From: JBEKYD01 sp049509915
Lineage (GTDB): Bacteria; Acidobacteriota; Terriglobia; Bryobacterales; Bryobacteraceae
Direction of reading: 5' to 3'
Assembly: GCA_049509915.1 (NCBI GenBank)
Contig: JBEKZL010000029.1
Span: 1 to 40,179, forward strand
DNA length: 40,179 bases
Shown: positions 1 to 7,946 of the stretch, in pieces
How the letters are laid out: each line of letters begins with the position of its first letter
Position numbering within the stretch: position 1 is the stretch's first letter
The notes under the pieces: generated by a model
Seen by the model: only the letters and a program-made list of their open reading frames with translations
What the model was told of the DNA's origin: nothing
Databases searched by the model: none
Program-made: the position numbers and the translations under genes

Positions 1-2
1 AC

Positions 3-83
3 CTCATTCCCGGTGAGGTGCCGGCCGATGGCGTGAGCATCAACGGCAACGCGCATTATCCGTACCAGTATACCGGAGCCTAA
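3..83 (+). CDS. C-terminal end of an unidentified protein (cut by window start)
   Basis: An open frame enters from the left edge and ends at TAA 81-83, giving 26 residues that finish with the sequence HYPYQYTGA. The peptide is rich in Gly, Pro and Tyr, and I do not recognise a family from so little. It converges on the glycosyltransferase gene whose stop is at 99, with only 15 bp between them. It could also be a chance open frame, because 26 codons without a stop is not strong evidence in GC-rich DNA. Confidence 0.35.
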   Translation, partial: LIPGEVPADGVSINGNAHYPYQYTGA

Positions 84-98
84 GGTCCCAGAGCTGTG

Positions 99-1256
99 TC
101 ACAAATCCAAATTTCGCCAAGACGCCTCCCAGTTGAACTCCTTTTCCAGCAAGGATCTGCCTGCCTCACCCAATGCCGACCGCTGTTCCGCCGAGCAACC
201 CAACAGCCAGGAAACCTTCTCGCCAAAGGCGCCCGCGGAATCAGCCAGCCAAATGTTACATTCATTACAAACCGGCAAGCCTTCGGCTCCCAATGTGGTG
301 GAAACCACGGGTAAGGCCGCCGCCCAGGCCTCCAGAATCTTGAGGCGGGTACCGCTGCCGGCCACCACCGGGACTACGGCTACCTCCGCCCGCGCCAGTT
401 CCGCCAAGGCATCCTCAACAGGGCCGGTAAATTCTATCCGGTTGTCACCCGCAACCAGGTGGCGCACCGCGCCGGGGTTCTTCCCGACCAAACGCCACAC
501 CAGGCGCGGCCAACGCTTGCGCAGCCCGGGCCAAACCGTCCGGGCGAAAAACCGCACGGCGGAAATGTTGGGATGGTATTCCAGATTCCCGGAAAATACA
601 ATCACATGTTCTTTCGCCCGTACTGGTACCGGCCGCAGAGGAATACTGTTGGGATAGACCCGCAGCCGGGCGGCGGGCGCCAGTCGGGCGGCCTCGCCCC
701 GGTCGGCTATCGATGTCACCAGTACCTCGCTGAAACGCGGCAGCCAGGCCGATTCCAGCCGCCGGGAAGCGCCGCCGAAAATTCGATGCGCCAACGCCAG
801 GCCGGGGCTTTCCACCGCCGCGCAGCGCGCATGCAGCAGCGATTCGATGTTATGAAGGTTGAGCACCGTGCGCGCGCAGTGCGGCGCCAATACCTCCAGG
901 TACGGTGCGCACCAGGAGTGCTCGATCATGCCCAGTTCATAGCGCCGGCTGCCAAGGCTCCGTGCCAGCGCTTCTTCCAAGCCGGCGAAGCGATCCACCA
1001 GCGGGGGCACCCGGCGCGCGAGGCGAACTGCGTTGCGGGCCACGCGAGCCGCCAGGTGCCGGCGGTGGGTGGGCAAATCGATCTCAACGACCCGCCTTAC
1101 CAGACCCGCCGGCAGCGCCGCCGCGGCATCCGGCGCATCGGCTTCGCGGAACACCACCAGGTCCACCGCATAACGTTCGGCAAGGTAGTGAAGGAGCGAG
1201 GCCGTCCGCAGGGAGCCACCACCGGCTAGTGGATACGGTGCTTCGGGTGCCAGCAT
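99..1256 (-). CDS. Glycosyltransferase, GT4-type (Glyco_trans_1_4 C-terminal domain)
   Basis: The product is 385 residues with the two-lobed GT-B layout. The N-terminal lobe has an early glycine-rich loop (PLAGGGSLRT, about residues 9-18), as in retaining GT4 enzymes that take an acceptor there. The C-terminal lobe starts near residue 215 (VIVFSGNLEYHPN), continues with LVGKNP, and has the donor-binding stretch GSGTRLKILEAWAAALPVV near 305-325, where the glutamate is the expected nucleotide-sugar contact. It resembles the sugar transferases found in exopolysaccharide clusters. There is no signal peptide or membrane span, so it should act at the cytoplasmic face. It is the last gene of the minus-strand sugar block. 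Donor and acceptor cannot be told from sequence. The ATG at 1256 is used because no better in-frame start is seen, though no clear ribosome site precedes it. Confidence 0.85.
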   Translation of the reverse strand: MLAPEAPYPLAGGGSLRTASLLHYLAERYAVDLVVFREADAPDAAAALPAGLVRRVVEIDLPTHRRHLAARVARNAVRLARRVPPLVDRFAGLEEALARSLGSRRYELGMIEHSWCAPYLEVLAPHCARTVLNLHNIESLLHARCAAVESPGLALAHRIFGGASRRLESAWLPRFSEVLVTSIADRGEAARLAPAARLRVYPNSIPLRPVPVRAKEHVIVFSGNLEYHPNISAVRFFARTVWPGLRKRWPRLVWRLVGKNPGAVRHLVAGDNRIEFTGPVEDALAELARAEVAVVPVVAGSGTRLKILEAWAAALPVVSTTLGAEGLPVCNECNIWLADSAGAFGEKVSWLLGCSAEQRSALGEAGRSLLEKEFNWEASWRNLDL

Positions 1257-1305
1257 GATTGCGGCAGGTTTGGAGTTAGGGCCTGTCAGAAGTACCTTCT
1301 GTCCT

Positions 1306-1339
1306 GAGGACGGGCTTTTGGCCCGCGTCTGCCATCCTC
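1306..1339. repeat. Imperfect hairpin between the two glycosyltransferase genes
   Basis: Outer arms GAGGA and TCCTC enclose a second pairing of GGGC with GCCC around a TTTT loop, with bulges. It lies just downstream of the stop of the upstream glycosyltransferase (1386) and has no T-tract, so intrinsic termination is doubtful. It may be a dispersed repeat fragment. The rest of the 129-bp gap shows nothing else I can name. Confidence 0.3.
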
Positions 1340-1385
1340 TTGTAGAGTAGGTTTCCCACGATCTAATTCTCTCCTCTACAACCCG

Positions 1386-2450
1386 CTAATTTCGAAAACG
1401 TTCTATTGCCTCCAAATAAACTTCCCGGGTACGCAGCGCGGTGTGTTCCCAGGAGAACTCCGCCGCCCTCCCCAGCGACTTCTCGCGCCAGCGGGCGCGC
1501 CATTCAGGTTCGCTCGCCATCCGGCGCATAGCCTCCGCCAAGTCGTTGACGCCGGCAAAGTAGCAGGCGGCATCGCCGGCGGCTTCGGCGACCGGCGGAG
1601 ACGCAATCACCGGCGCGCCGCACTGCATCGCCTCTAACACCGGCAGGCCAAATCCTTCGTAATGTGACGGATAGACAAGCGCAACCGCGCCCGAGTACAA
1701 TCCTGCCAGTTGGTGGTCGGGCACTTCTCCGGCCAGCCGCAGGCCGGGTTCGGTCGCGATCACCGGGCCATCGGCGCGCCGCCGCCCGGCCAATACCAGG
1801 TCCACGGCCAGCCGGCGCCGCACCACGCGCCAGGCTTCGATCAGGGTCTCCAGGTTCTTGCGCGGCTCCAGTGTGCCGAGGAAAAGAAAATACGGCGCCG
1901 GGTCCGGTCGGCCCACCGGAGCCTCCACCGGCAAAAGCCAGGGCGCGGCGGCCTCCGCAATCGCCACCACCCGAGCCGGCTCCAGGCGCCATCGCTCCAG
2001 CACCTGGCGACGCACGCTTGGGGTTGGCACGATCACCATGGTGGCACAGCGGGCGCGCAGCAGCCAGGGCGTGCGCCGCCGAACCCGACCTGCGGCAGAG
2101 TGCCAGCGCGGATCCATCCATGGGGAAAGGTCGTGTAGGGTCATGACGCTGGGCCTTCGGGACAGGTACGGAACGGCGAAATCCGGCCCGTGAATCGCCT
2201 CCGCTCCCCAACGCGCCGCAGCCTGTTCGCAACCCCACAGCCACCAGCGCCGTTCGATGGCGCCGCGCGGCCCCGCGGCCCGCTCCAGATTAGGCGGCGC
2301 GCCGCCCGGCAGAGGAAACGGCTGGTCCGAAATCAGGGCGTAGCGGTCCTCGGGGAAGGCCCGCGCCAGCGCCAGGCTCAACTGCGCCGTGTACCGCGCC
2401 AGGCCGCCCGTTCCACTGGACAGGGAAGCCGCCTCGATGGCTACCCGCAT
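1386..2450 (-). CDS. Glycosyltransferase family 4, mannosyltransferase-like
   Basis: The product is 354 residues and a typical GT4/GT-B enzyme transferring a sugar from a nucleotide donor. The N-terminal glycine loop (SSGTGGLARY, about residues 11-20) and the segment AIHGPDFAVPY followed by MTLHDLSPW are normal for this family. The C-terminal lobe begins at YFLFLGTLEPRKN (about 187-199) and carries EGFGLPVLEAMQCGAPV (about 265-281), the E-x7-E donor-site motif. No membrane segment is seen, so it is cytoplasmic or peripheral. It lies downstream of rfbA-rfbC-rfbB on the same strand, which suggests that the two glycosyltransferases add sugars, perhaps dTDP-linked ones, to the repeat unit of a lipopolysaccharide or exopolysaccharide. 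The specific linkage is not predictable. Confidence 0.9.
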   Translation of the reverse strand: MRVAIEAASLSSGTGGLARYTAQLSLALARAFPEDRYALISDQPFPLPGGAPPNLERAAGPRGAIERRWWLWGCEQAAARWGAEAIHGPDFAVPYLSRRPSVMTLHDLSPWMDPRWHSAAGRVRRRTPWLLRARCATMVIVPTPSVRRQVLERWRLEPARVVAIAEAAAPWLLPVEAPVGRPDPAPYFLFLGTLEPRKNLETLIEAWRVVRRRLAVDLVLAGRRRADGPVIATEPGLRLAGEVPDHQLAGLYSGAVALVYPSHYEGFGLPVLEAMQCGAPVIASPPVAEAAGDAACYFAGVNDLAEAMRRMASEPEWRARWREKSLGRAAEFSWEHTALRTREVYLEAIERFRN

Positions 2451-2511
2451 AGTGGCTGGCCGGCTAACTTAGTACACAGCTTCATAAGTTCGCTAACGTA
2501 TTTTCCGGACC

Positions 2512-2576
2512 ACCGCTCCCTGGCGGTCGCGGTCCGGAAATGCGCGAAACCGAGCCGCGAGCGTCAGGGAGCGGTT
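2512..2576. repeat. Dispersed palindromic repeat, copy A
   Basis: A 65-bp near-palindrome starts ACCGCTCCC and ends GGGAGCGGTT, with a loop close to AAATGCGCGAAA. The same element recurs at 15547-15611 and 20450-20516. This copy is in the opposite orientation, since its loop approximates the reverse complement of theirs. It lies in the 194-bp gap between the rfbB stop (2645) and the start of the next glycosyltransferase (2450). As RNA it would fold into a long stem of about 25 bp with a few mismatches. A REP-like element or a transcript-end stabiliser is plausible; there is no T-tract. Confidence 0.75.
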
Positions 2577-2605
2577 TTCTCAATGGCACGCTTCGTTCGA
2601 CCGGT

Positions 2606-2625
2606 GGCAGGCGAAAGCGCCTGCC
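2606..2625. repeat. Perfect 8-bp hairpin after rfbB
   Basis: GGCAGGCG and CGCCTGCC pair perfectly around the loop AAAG. It lies 20 bp past the rfbB stop on the minus strand and next to palindrome copy A. No T-run follows on either strand, so it is either a non-canonical terminator or a short repeat of its own. A related GGCGGAAGCGCCTGC string occurs near 25482. Confidence 0.4.
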
Positions 2626-2644
2626 CCACAATCACGAATGCATG

Positions 2645-3667
2645 CTACCGCACTGCGGCTCGGTTTCCATAGTTGCGGTCGTAGTATGACCGGTACGCAC
2701 CGCTGCGTACCCGCGACACCCATTCGCTGTGGCCGCAATACCAGTCGATGGTGCGTTTCAAGCCGGTTTCGAAATCCACCCTTGGGTTCCAGCCGGTCTC
2801 CCGCTCCAGTTTCTTGCTCGACAGCGCGTAGCGGCGGTCATGCCCCGGCCGGTCCTTCACGTACTCGATCAGGCTCGGCGGCTTGCCGGTCGCTTCCAGC
2901 ACCCGCTCCACCACTTCCAGGTTCGGCAGAGAGCGGTTGCCGCCGATATTGTAGATCTCGCCCGCGTGTCCTTTTTCGAGTACGGCACGAATGCCGCGGC
3001 AGTGGTCGTCCACGTACAACCAGTCGCGCACCTGCAGGCCGTCGCCGTAAACCGGCAGCTTCCGGTCCTCCAGCGCGTTGGCGATCATCAGGGGGATCAG
3101 CTTTTCCGGGAATTGGTAGGGCCCATAATTGTTGGACGCCCGGGTGATTACCACCGGCAGGTTGAAGGTGACGAAGTAGGAGCGGGCCAGCAGGTCCGAG
3201 GCCGCCTTCGACGCCGAATACGGGCTGGACGGATTGAGCGCAAACTCTTCGGTGGCTTCGAGCGGCGGCGCCAGGCTGCCGTAAACCTCGTCGGTGGAAA
3301 CGTGTACGAACCTGCCGATGCCGCGACGCCTGGCCGTTTCGAGCAGCACGAAGGTGCCGCGAAAGTTGGTTTGGATGACTGGCTCCGGCGAAAGGATGCT
3401 GCGGTCGACGTGCGACTCCGCGGCGAAATGCACGATGGCGTCCGGACTTTGTTCTTCGACCAGCGAGTCCACCGCCGCGTTGTCCAGAATATCGCCCTGC
3501 ACGAAGCGATAGCGATCCGGAAATGCCTCGGCCCCGGTCAGGTTTTCGAGGTTCCCGGCGTAGGTGAGTTTGTCCAGGTTGACCACTCGCCAGTCCGTCT
3601 CGGCCAATATCATCCGCACGAATGCCGAGCCGATAAAGCCGGCTCCGCCCGTTACCAGAAGGTTCAT
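2645..3667 (-). CDS. rfbB: dTDP-glucose 4,6-dehydratase
   Basis: The product is 340 residues, normal for RmlB, an extended short-chain dehydrogenase that converts dTDP-glucose to dTDP-4-keto-6-deoxyglucose with bound NAD. The Rossmann motif TGGAGFIGS is at residues 6-14. HFAAESHVDRS near 80-90 is an RmlB signature. STDEVYGS near 123-130 supplies the Thr-Asp-Glu catalytic set, and YSASKAASD near 150-158 the Tyr-x3-Lys pair. The frame stays open 96 codons upstream, but those residues belong to the antisense frame of rfbC. The ATG at 3667 is right because the Rossmann strand starts there. The gene follows rfbC by 11 bp, consistent with one rfbACB transcript. No rfbD lies in the window. Confidence 0.96.
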   Translation of the reverse strand: MNLLVTGGAGFIGSAFVRMILAETDWRVVNLDKLTYAGNLENLTGAEAFPDRYRFVQGDILDNAAVDSLVEEQSPDAIVHFAAESHVDRSILSPEPVIQTNFRGTFVLLETARRRGIGRFVHVSTDEVYGSLAPPLEATEEFALNPSSPYSASKAASDLLARSYFVTFNLPVVITRASNNYGPYQFPEKLIPLMIANALEDRKLPVYGDGLQVRDWLYVDDHCRGIRAVLEKGHAGEIYNIGGNRSLPNLEVVERVLEATGKPPSLIEYVKDRPGHDRRYALSSKKLERETGWNPRVDFETGLKRTIDWYCGHSEWVSRVRSGAYRSYYDRNYGNRAAVR

Positions 3668-3678
3668 CGCGGCAGTGC

Positions 3679-4269
3679 CTACTTTCTCTGGGTCTCCCAA
3701 TCGTAATTCACGGACGGATCGTTGTAGGGAATGCGGCCTTCGTCCTTCGGATCGTAGAAGCGGTCGGTCATGTAAACCAGCATAGCCGCCTCCTCGCCGA
3801 TAATTTTGTAGCCGTGTCCCACTCCGGGCGGGATCAGCACCTGCCACGGCCGGAGAGGCCCCAGATAGAGGGTGTTGCGCCAGCCGAAAGTCTCCGAGCC
3901 CAGCCGGAAATCCACCAGCACCACTTGAAACAGGCCTTTGGCCGGCGTCCACCAATCCGTCTGCCTGAGGTGAAAGTGGAAGGCTTTGATCGAGCCCGGA
4001 TAATTGAGCGCCGCCGAAACCTGGGTGGTTTCCGGCGGAAAATGGGCAGCCGGGCCGCGCCCCATCCGCTGCACCTCCAGGAAGTAGCCGCGATCGTCCG
4101 GGTAGACGGAAAACGGCGCCACTTTCACCCCCGCCATCAGGTGTGGCGATTCGGGCGAGCCGATTAGCGCCCCGATGCCTTTTTCGCAGACTGGGAGGGC
4201 GAGTTCAAGATCGCCGTAGGTGGCAAACGGCTCCGCCGCCGCGGGAACCGCCGCTTTGCCGGCCGTCAA
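3679..4269 (-). CDS. rfbC: dTDP-4-dehydrorhamnose 3,5-epimerase family protein
   Basis: The product is 196 residues, an RmlC-type cupin acting on the RfbB product. The core starts near residue 46 (VAPFSVYPDDRGYFLEV). KAFHFHLRQTD stands where classical RmlC has the RGLHYQ segment with the catalytic His. PPGVGHGYKI and the ending RFYDPKDEGRIPYNDP match the family well. The start is TTG at 4269, overlapping the rfbA stop as TTGA. An ATG 44 codons further in would give a protein beginning right at the cupin core, but the first 45 residues look coding (LPVCEKGIGALIGSPESPHL). The altered active-site segment and the long N-terminus suggest a divergent subfamily, so the stereochemistry of the product should not be assumed. 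Confidence 0.86.
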   Translation of the reverse strand: MTAGKAAVPAAAEPFATYGDLELALPVCEKGIGALIGSPESPHLMAGVKVAPFSVYPDDRGYFLEVQRMGRGPAAHFPPETTQVSAALNYPGSIKAFHFHLRQTDWWTPAKGLFQVVLVDFRLGSETFGWRNTLYLGPLRPWQVLIPPGVGHGYKIIGEEAAMLVYMTDRFYDPKDEGRIPYNDPSVNYDWETQRK

Positions 4270-5006
4270 ACTTCCACCCCTGCCGGCCGCTTTACCGAAT
4301 TAGCCACCAGGTTGGTGGCGCGCAGCAACGAATCGAAGGTTCCGGCGTCGGTCCACCAGCCTTCCAGAAACGAAAATGTCATCGAGCCCTCGCCGATATA
4401 GGCGTTATTGACGTCGGTAATTTCCAGTTCGCCGCGGTGCGACGGTACCAGCGTCTTGATCTTCTCAAAGACGCTGGCGTCGTACATATAAACACCGGTC
4501 ACTGCGAAATTGGATTTCGGCCGCCTGGGCTTTTCCTCAATGCCCACAATCCGCCCGCCATCCACTTCGGCGACGCCGAAACGTTCCGCGTCAGGCACTT
4601 GCTTGAGGAGAATGTGAGCGCCACGTTCCTGTTTGCGAAACGCGTCGGCCGCGGGGCGAATGCTGCTTTCGATGATGTTGTCGCCCAGGATGACGCATAT
4701 CTTGTGCCCGTCGGCGAAATGCTCGGCCAAAGCCAGCGCGTCGGCAATCCCGCCTTCGCCCTCCTGGTAGGTGTAATTGATGTGCTTCAGGCCAAATTCC
4801 TTGCCGTTGGCCAGCAGACGCAGGAAATCCCCCGAATTGCGCCCCCCCGTCACGATCATGATGTCAGTGATGCCCGCCTCGACCAGCGTCTGGATCGGGT
4901 AGTAAATCATGGGACGGTCGTAAATCGGCAGCAGGTGCTTGTTGGTGATTTTGGTCAGCGGGAATAAACGGCTGCCTGTTCCGCCCGCTAAGACAACGCC
5001 TTTCAT
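4266..5006 (-). CDS. rfbA: Glucose-1-phosphate thymidylyltransferase-like nucleotidyltransferase (short form)
   Basis: The product is 246 residues, cytoplasmic, expected to make dTDP-glucose (or a related NDP-sugar) from glucose-1-phosphate and NTP, the first step before rfbB. The pyrophosphorylase signature LAGGTGSRLFPLT is at residues 5-17, NKHLLPIYDRPMIYYP follows, VILGDN near 107-112 holds the metal-binding Asp, and VGIEEKPRRPKSNFAVTGVY near 152-171 holds the sugar-binding Glu-Lys. Classical RmlA has about 290 residues; this one stops after WWTDAGTFDSLLRA and lacks the C-terminal helical tail that helps form the allosteric site. The start is ATG 5006, since the 17 upstream codons have no family match. 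The gene begins 28 bp after the SBBP gene and overlaps rfbC at its end. Confidence 0.9.
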   Translation of the reverse strand: MKGVVLAGGTGSRLFPLTKITNKHLLPIYDRPMIYYPIQTLVEAGITDIMIVTGGRNSGDFLRLLANGKEFGLKHINYTYQEGEGGIADALALAEHFADGHKICVILGDNIIESSIRPAADAFRKQERGAHILLKQVPDAERFGVAEVDGGRIVGIEEKPRRPKSNFAVTGVYMYDASVFEKIKTLVPSHRGELEITDVNNAYIGEGSMTFSFLEGWWTDAGTFDSLLRATNLVANSVKRPAGVEV

Positions 5007-5034
5007 AGTATTTTCATCATATCGCGGTGCGCCC

Positions 5035-7059
5035 TTATCGGACTGCCACGGTGGCATCTAAAACGGGGAAACCGCCGATCCTAAGTCCGAGGTTGACACC
5101 GCTCCCGGTGGGCGCCGTGTTGCTAATGAGAAGGTTGATCTGAACCACGCCCGCGACCAGGCCGGGAGCGGCGCCGGCATATACGACCTGGCCGTAAATC
5201 GCGCTCGCGGCTTGCACCAGGGTGGCAAAAGGCGGCGCGAGCGGCGTGATCGAGCCATCGGCCGGCGAAGGCGTCAAAGCTCCTGCTCCAGTCAGAAACA
5301 ACTGAATCACCGAACCGCGCGCCGCAGGGTTCGCGGCGGAATTGACCGACCCATCCTGATTCAATGCCGCGGCCTGGCCCGAACCGCTGCCATCCAAGGT
5401 AAACAGCGCCGGCACTGCGGCCAGCACGTTCATGGTTGCCGGCCCAATTGTTTGGGTTGCGTTCTTCACGGTAATGGCCGCGGTTTGCCAGTCCAGTTCA
5501 AACGGCACCACCGCATTGATCTGCGTGGGCGACGTATATAGGATGGGCGCCGCCACGCCGTTGAAGAGAATCTGCGTGCGCGCGTCGAACCCGGTTCCGA
5601 AAACCGTGACGATCTCGCCCGGCGCCACGTCGTAGGTAGAGAAATAAGGATTCGTGCCGTTATTGAAATTGGCGGCATTGACCAGATTGGTGACCCACGG
5701 CGAGGCGGCCTGGCTGAAATCGATTTCGAAAATCCAGGCGTCGGACGCGCCCCCACCAAACGCGGGCTGAAACACGCCGGGCGTCGGAAAAGACAAAAAG
5801 CCGCCCGTGTTCTGGGCCACATGCACCGTGCGCTGGTTATCCAACGCGAACGGCCCGACCCCGGGCGAAGCCGCCAGCAGCGCGCCCGCATCGGCGCTCA
5901 GCACCAGCACCGGAGCGTTCCCGCCGGCGTACAAGTCGCCCCCGCTGTCCACGGCGACCTCGTTCCCTCCGCCATTCAAAAAGGTGGCGTAGACCACCGA
6001 CCCGCTACCTCTGAATTTCACCGCAAACCCGACTCCGCCACTGCCGGGCGGGCTGTTCGTGCTGCCCGTGTAGGTCGGCTGCAAAACGTTCGGTGTGGTT
6101 GGAAAATCGGGCGACTGTGTTCCTCCGGTCACGTACACCGCCCCGGCGCTATCGGTGGTGATGGCCCAGCCTTGATCTACGCTGGAGCCGCCAAGGTAGG
6201 TGGAATAGAGCAAGTGCGAGAGCGTCGGGTCGAGTTCCGATACGAAGGCATCGCCATAACGCAGCGGCCCGAGGTCGATTTCACCGTGAAACGCCGGCTC
6301 AAAAGCGTTGGCGGTGACGGGAAAATTGGGCGAGACGGTCTGGCCGGTGAGCCACACATTGCCCTGCCCGTCCACGGCGATTGCGTGCGCATCGTCCGGG
6401 CCGTATCCGCCCAGGTAGGTGGCAGCCAGGACTGTACCCTGCGCGCTCACTTTCATCACGAAGGCGATGGGGCAGGTGTAGTAGAAGTTAATGCCCTTGC
6501 AATTCCCCGGCCCCAGCTGCGGCTGTTGCGGCTGATAGGCGCCCGCGGTGGTAGGTACCCCGGAGCTGGCGCTGCCGGCTGCGTAGACGTCGCCGCCCGG
6601 GTCGACCGCAATCATGAGCGCCGGTGCGCCCAGCGGCAATTGCCACAGAATCCGGCTGCCCGCGGCATCCACTTTGCAAATCAGGGTCACGCCGCTTCCG
6701 GTCGAAGCCAGCAGGTATACCTCGCCGGCCGCATCCACCGCCACTGCCTGCGCGGTCAGCCCCGCCATGCACACCGACCAGACCAGCCCGCTCCCGCCGG
6801 CATTCAATTTGGTGACGAACGCGCAGGCTTGCGACGGCGAAGGCACGCCGAAAGCCGTCGACGTCAGCGGAAAATCGGGTGAATTCGTCGATCCCGTCAC
6901 ATACGTGTTGCCGGCTATATCGACAGCCACTGCGACGCTGGTATCGTTGCCCGAGCCACCCAGATAGGTGGCGAAATCCACATGCGGCGACGCTGGAGTG
7001 CCCGACCACCCGCGAACTGTCAAAAACAGAAGCAGACTACCGGAACAGAACACTCTCAC
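5035..7059 (-). CDS. Secreted SBBP-repeat beta-propeller protein with TIGR03437 C-terminal domain
   Basis: The product is 674 residues. A short hydrophobic signal (CSGSLLLFLTV) leads, followed by repeats of the type TYLGGSGNDTSVAVAVD..GNTYVTGSTNSPDFP near residues 31-65, 211-250, 287-325 and a degenerate one near 357-385, which build a propeller. From about residue 455 (VTNLVNAANFNNG) to the end is a TIGR03437 domain: APGEIVTVFGTGF, LFNGVAAPILYTSPTQINAV and GQAAALNQDGSVNSAANPA are its landmarks. This domain is typical of exported Solibacter proteins and its role is unknown. The start is a GTG at 7059 with no clear ribosome site. Placement just before rfbA may be chance or may mark a surface-assembly locus. 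Confidence 0.88.
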   Translation of the reverse strand: MRVFCSGSLLLFLTVRGWSGTPASPHVDFATYLGGSGNDTSVAVAVDIAGNTYVTGSTNSPDFPLTSTAFGVPSPSQACAFVTKLNAGGSGLVWSVCMAGLTAQAVAVDAAGEVYLLASTGSGVTLICKVDAAGSRILWQLPLGAPALMIAVDPGGDVYAAGSASSGVPTTAGAYQPQQPQLGPGNCKGINFYYTCPIAFVMKVSAQGTVLAATYLGGYGPDDAHAIAVDGQGNVWLTGQTVSPNFPVTANAFEPAFHGEIDLGPLRYGDAFVSELDPTLSHLLYSTYLGGSSVDQGWAITTDSAGAVYVTGGTQSPDFPTTPNVLQPTYTGSTNSPPGSGGVGFAVKFRGSGSVVYATFLNGGGNEVAVDSGGDLYAGGNAPVLVLSADAGALLAASPGVGPFALDNQRTVHVAQNTGGFLSFPTPGVFQPAFGGGASDAWIFEIDFSQAASPWVTNLVNAANFNNGTNPYFSTYDVAPGEIVTVFGTGFDARTQILFNGVAAPILYTSPTQINAVVPFELDWQTAAITVKNATQTIGPATMNVLAAVPALFTLDGSGSGQAAALNQDGSVNSAANPAARGSVIQLFLTGAGALTPSPADGSITPLAPPFATLVQAASAIYGQVVYAGAAPGLVAGVVQINLLISNTAPTGSGVNLGLRIGGFPVLDATVAVR

Positions 7060-7145
7060 ACTAATAAGACCCGCTGGGAGGCAAAAACACTACAGGCAAA
7101 GGGGACGGAGCATGGGCTTTTTGGCGATCAGCCATGCTCCCAAAA

Positions 7146-7295
7146 TCAGTGCCTGGTAATGGGCTGGCGGCGCCCGTGGCGGATATGCAGTACACAAACC
7201 GTATCGCCGCTGATGGTGAATCGGTATACATGGGGTTTGCGACCGTAAAGCAGGTGCCGAACCTCAAAGGGGAACCGGCGTTTTCGGGTCCTCAT
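7146..7295 (-). pseudogene. C-terminal remnant of a ParE/RelE-family toxin
   Basis: This 49-codon frame is too short for most ORF lists. From residue 7 it reads RFPFEVRHLLYGRK, then VYRFTISGDTVCVLHIRHG, the classic second half of a ParE-type ribosome- or gyrase-directed toxin, which normally has about 90-100 residues. The usual N-terminal helices are absent. A TAG stop lies 45 bp upstream of the ATG in this frame, and the codons between do not resemble a toxin. The frame overlaps the end of the antitoxin-like gene by 32 bp. The best reading is a deletion that joined the antitoxin end to the middle of the toxin, leaving an inactive relic. Confidence 0.65.
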
Positions 7296-7455
7296 ACCCC
7301 TGCCGGACAGCTTCGACGGCCTCCCGATAATCGGCCTCTAATTCGAGATACGCGTCCAGAGCGTCGTCGAGCGCGTCGGCAACGTTCTGTCTGTGCCGCT
7401 GCGTATAGTCGTTTAATTGCGCCTTATGTTCCGGTCCGATGGGCACAACATCCAT
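7264..7455 (-). CDS. Antitoxin-like small protein (type II toxin-antitoxin, probably truncated)
   Basis: The product is 63 residues: helical, acidic in the second half (LDAYLELEADYREAVEAVRQ), followed by GYED and then an abrupt PKTPVPL end. Small antitoxins paired with ParE/RelE toxins have this helix-rich look, often with a further C-terminal tail that wraps the toxin; that tail is missing here. An AAAGG stretch sits about 5 bp before the ATG at 7455. It is followed directly by the toxin remnant on the same strand, which is the main support for the call. Whether the protein still binds DNA is unknown. Confidence 0.55.
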   Translation of the reverse strand: MDVVPIGPEHKAQLNDYTQRHRQNVADALDDALDAYLELEADYREAVEAVRQGYEDPKTPVPL

Positions 7456-7592
7456 GACGCCTTTCAGCGTAGTGGTTCGAGCGGCTGCTGTTAACGGGCC
7501 AGTGCGGCGGAAACCGCCCAGAGGCGCGGCACCTTACGGGCGGCCAGAGGCAATTGTCCGTGCCCCGTGGCTTCTCACTCCACCGCCGGCCT

Positions 7593-7946
7593 TCAGCTGC
7601 GGCGTGCCGCGTGCCGGGAAGATCCCGGAACGGGCGGCGAACTTTTTTCCGAAGTTCCGTGACCGGCCGCGACTCGAACCCGTGGTGCGCGGATCTGGTC
7701 CTGCCGGGCAGCCTCCGCCATTTGCCGCGTAAGTACTGCGGCACGCTCCCCAGCCTTGAGAACCTGCTCCGCGCTATGGCGGTTGGGATCGGCTCGCTTG
7801 GTGCCGTCGACGATCAATTGACCGTAACCCAGGACGAGGGTCAATAGATTATTCAGCTCGTGAACTACCATTGCAGTCGTCGCCGGACTGCTGCGCGCGT
7901 CGACGCCTGAGGTTGGGATCTTTTCCTGTTTCGGCTTCATCGGCAA
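7593..7946 (-). pseudogene. Histidine kinase fragment (HisKA phosphoacceptor helix only)
   Basis: Residues 26-82 of this 117-residue frame read MVVHELNNLLTLVLGYGQLI, then LKAGERAAVLTRQMAEAARQ. They match the dimerisation/phosphoacceptor helix pair of the HxFNNLLT class of histidine kinases, with the phosphorylatable His at 29. The same element is seen intact in the hybrid kinase at 32286-33842 (HDFNNMLTVISGY). No sensor domain precedes it and no ATPase domain follows; after residue 82 the sequence loses all family character. It is therefore a broken or gene-conversion-derived fragment, less likely a stand-alone phosphotransfer protein. The flanks 7456-7592 and 7947-8107 show nothing else recognisable. 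Confidence 0.5.

Noticed and set aside
3668..3955. 96-codon N-terminal extension of rfbB
   Set aside because: It runs antisense-frame through rfbC on the same strand and lacks family similarity; the Rossmann motif begins at the ATG 3667.
7660..7700. tRNA-like T-loop (GGTTCGAGTC on the minus strand)
   Set aside because: The T-stem has two mismatches of five, no acceptor stem or anticodon arm can be built around it, and it lies inside the kinase fragment.
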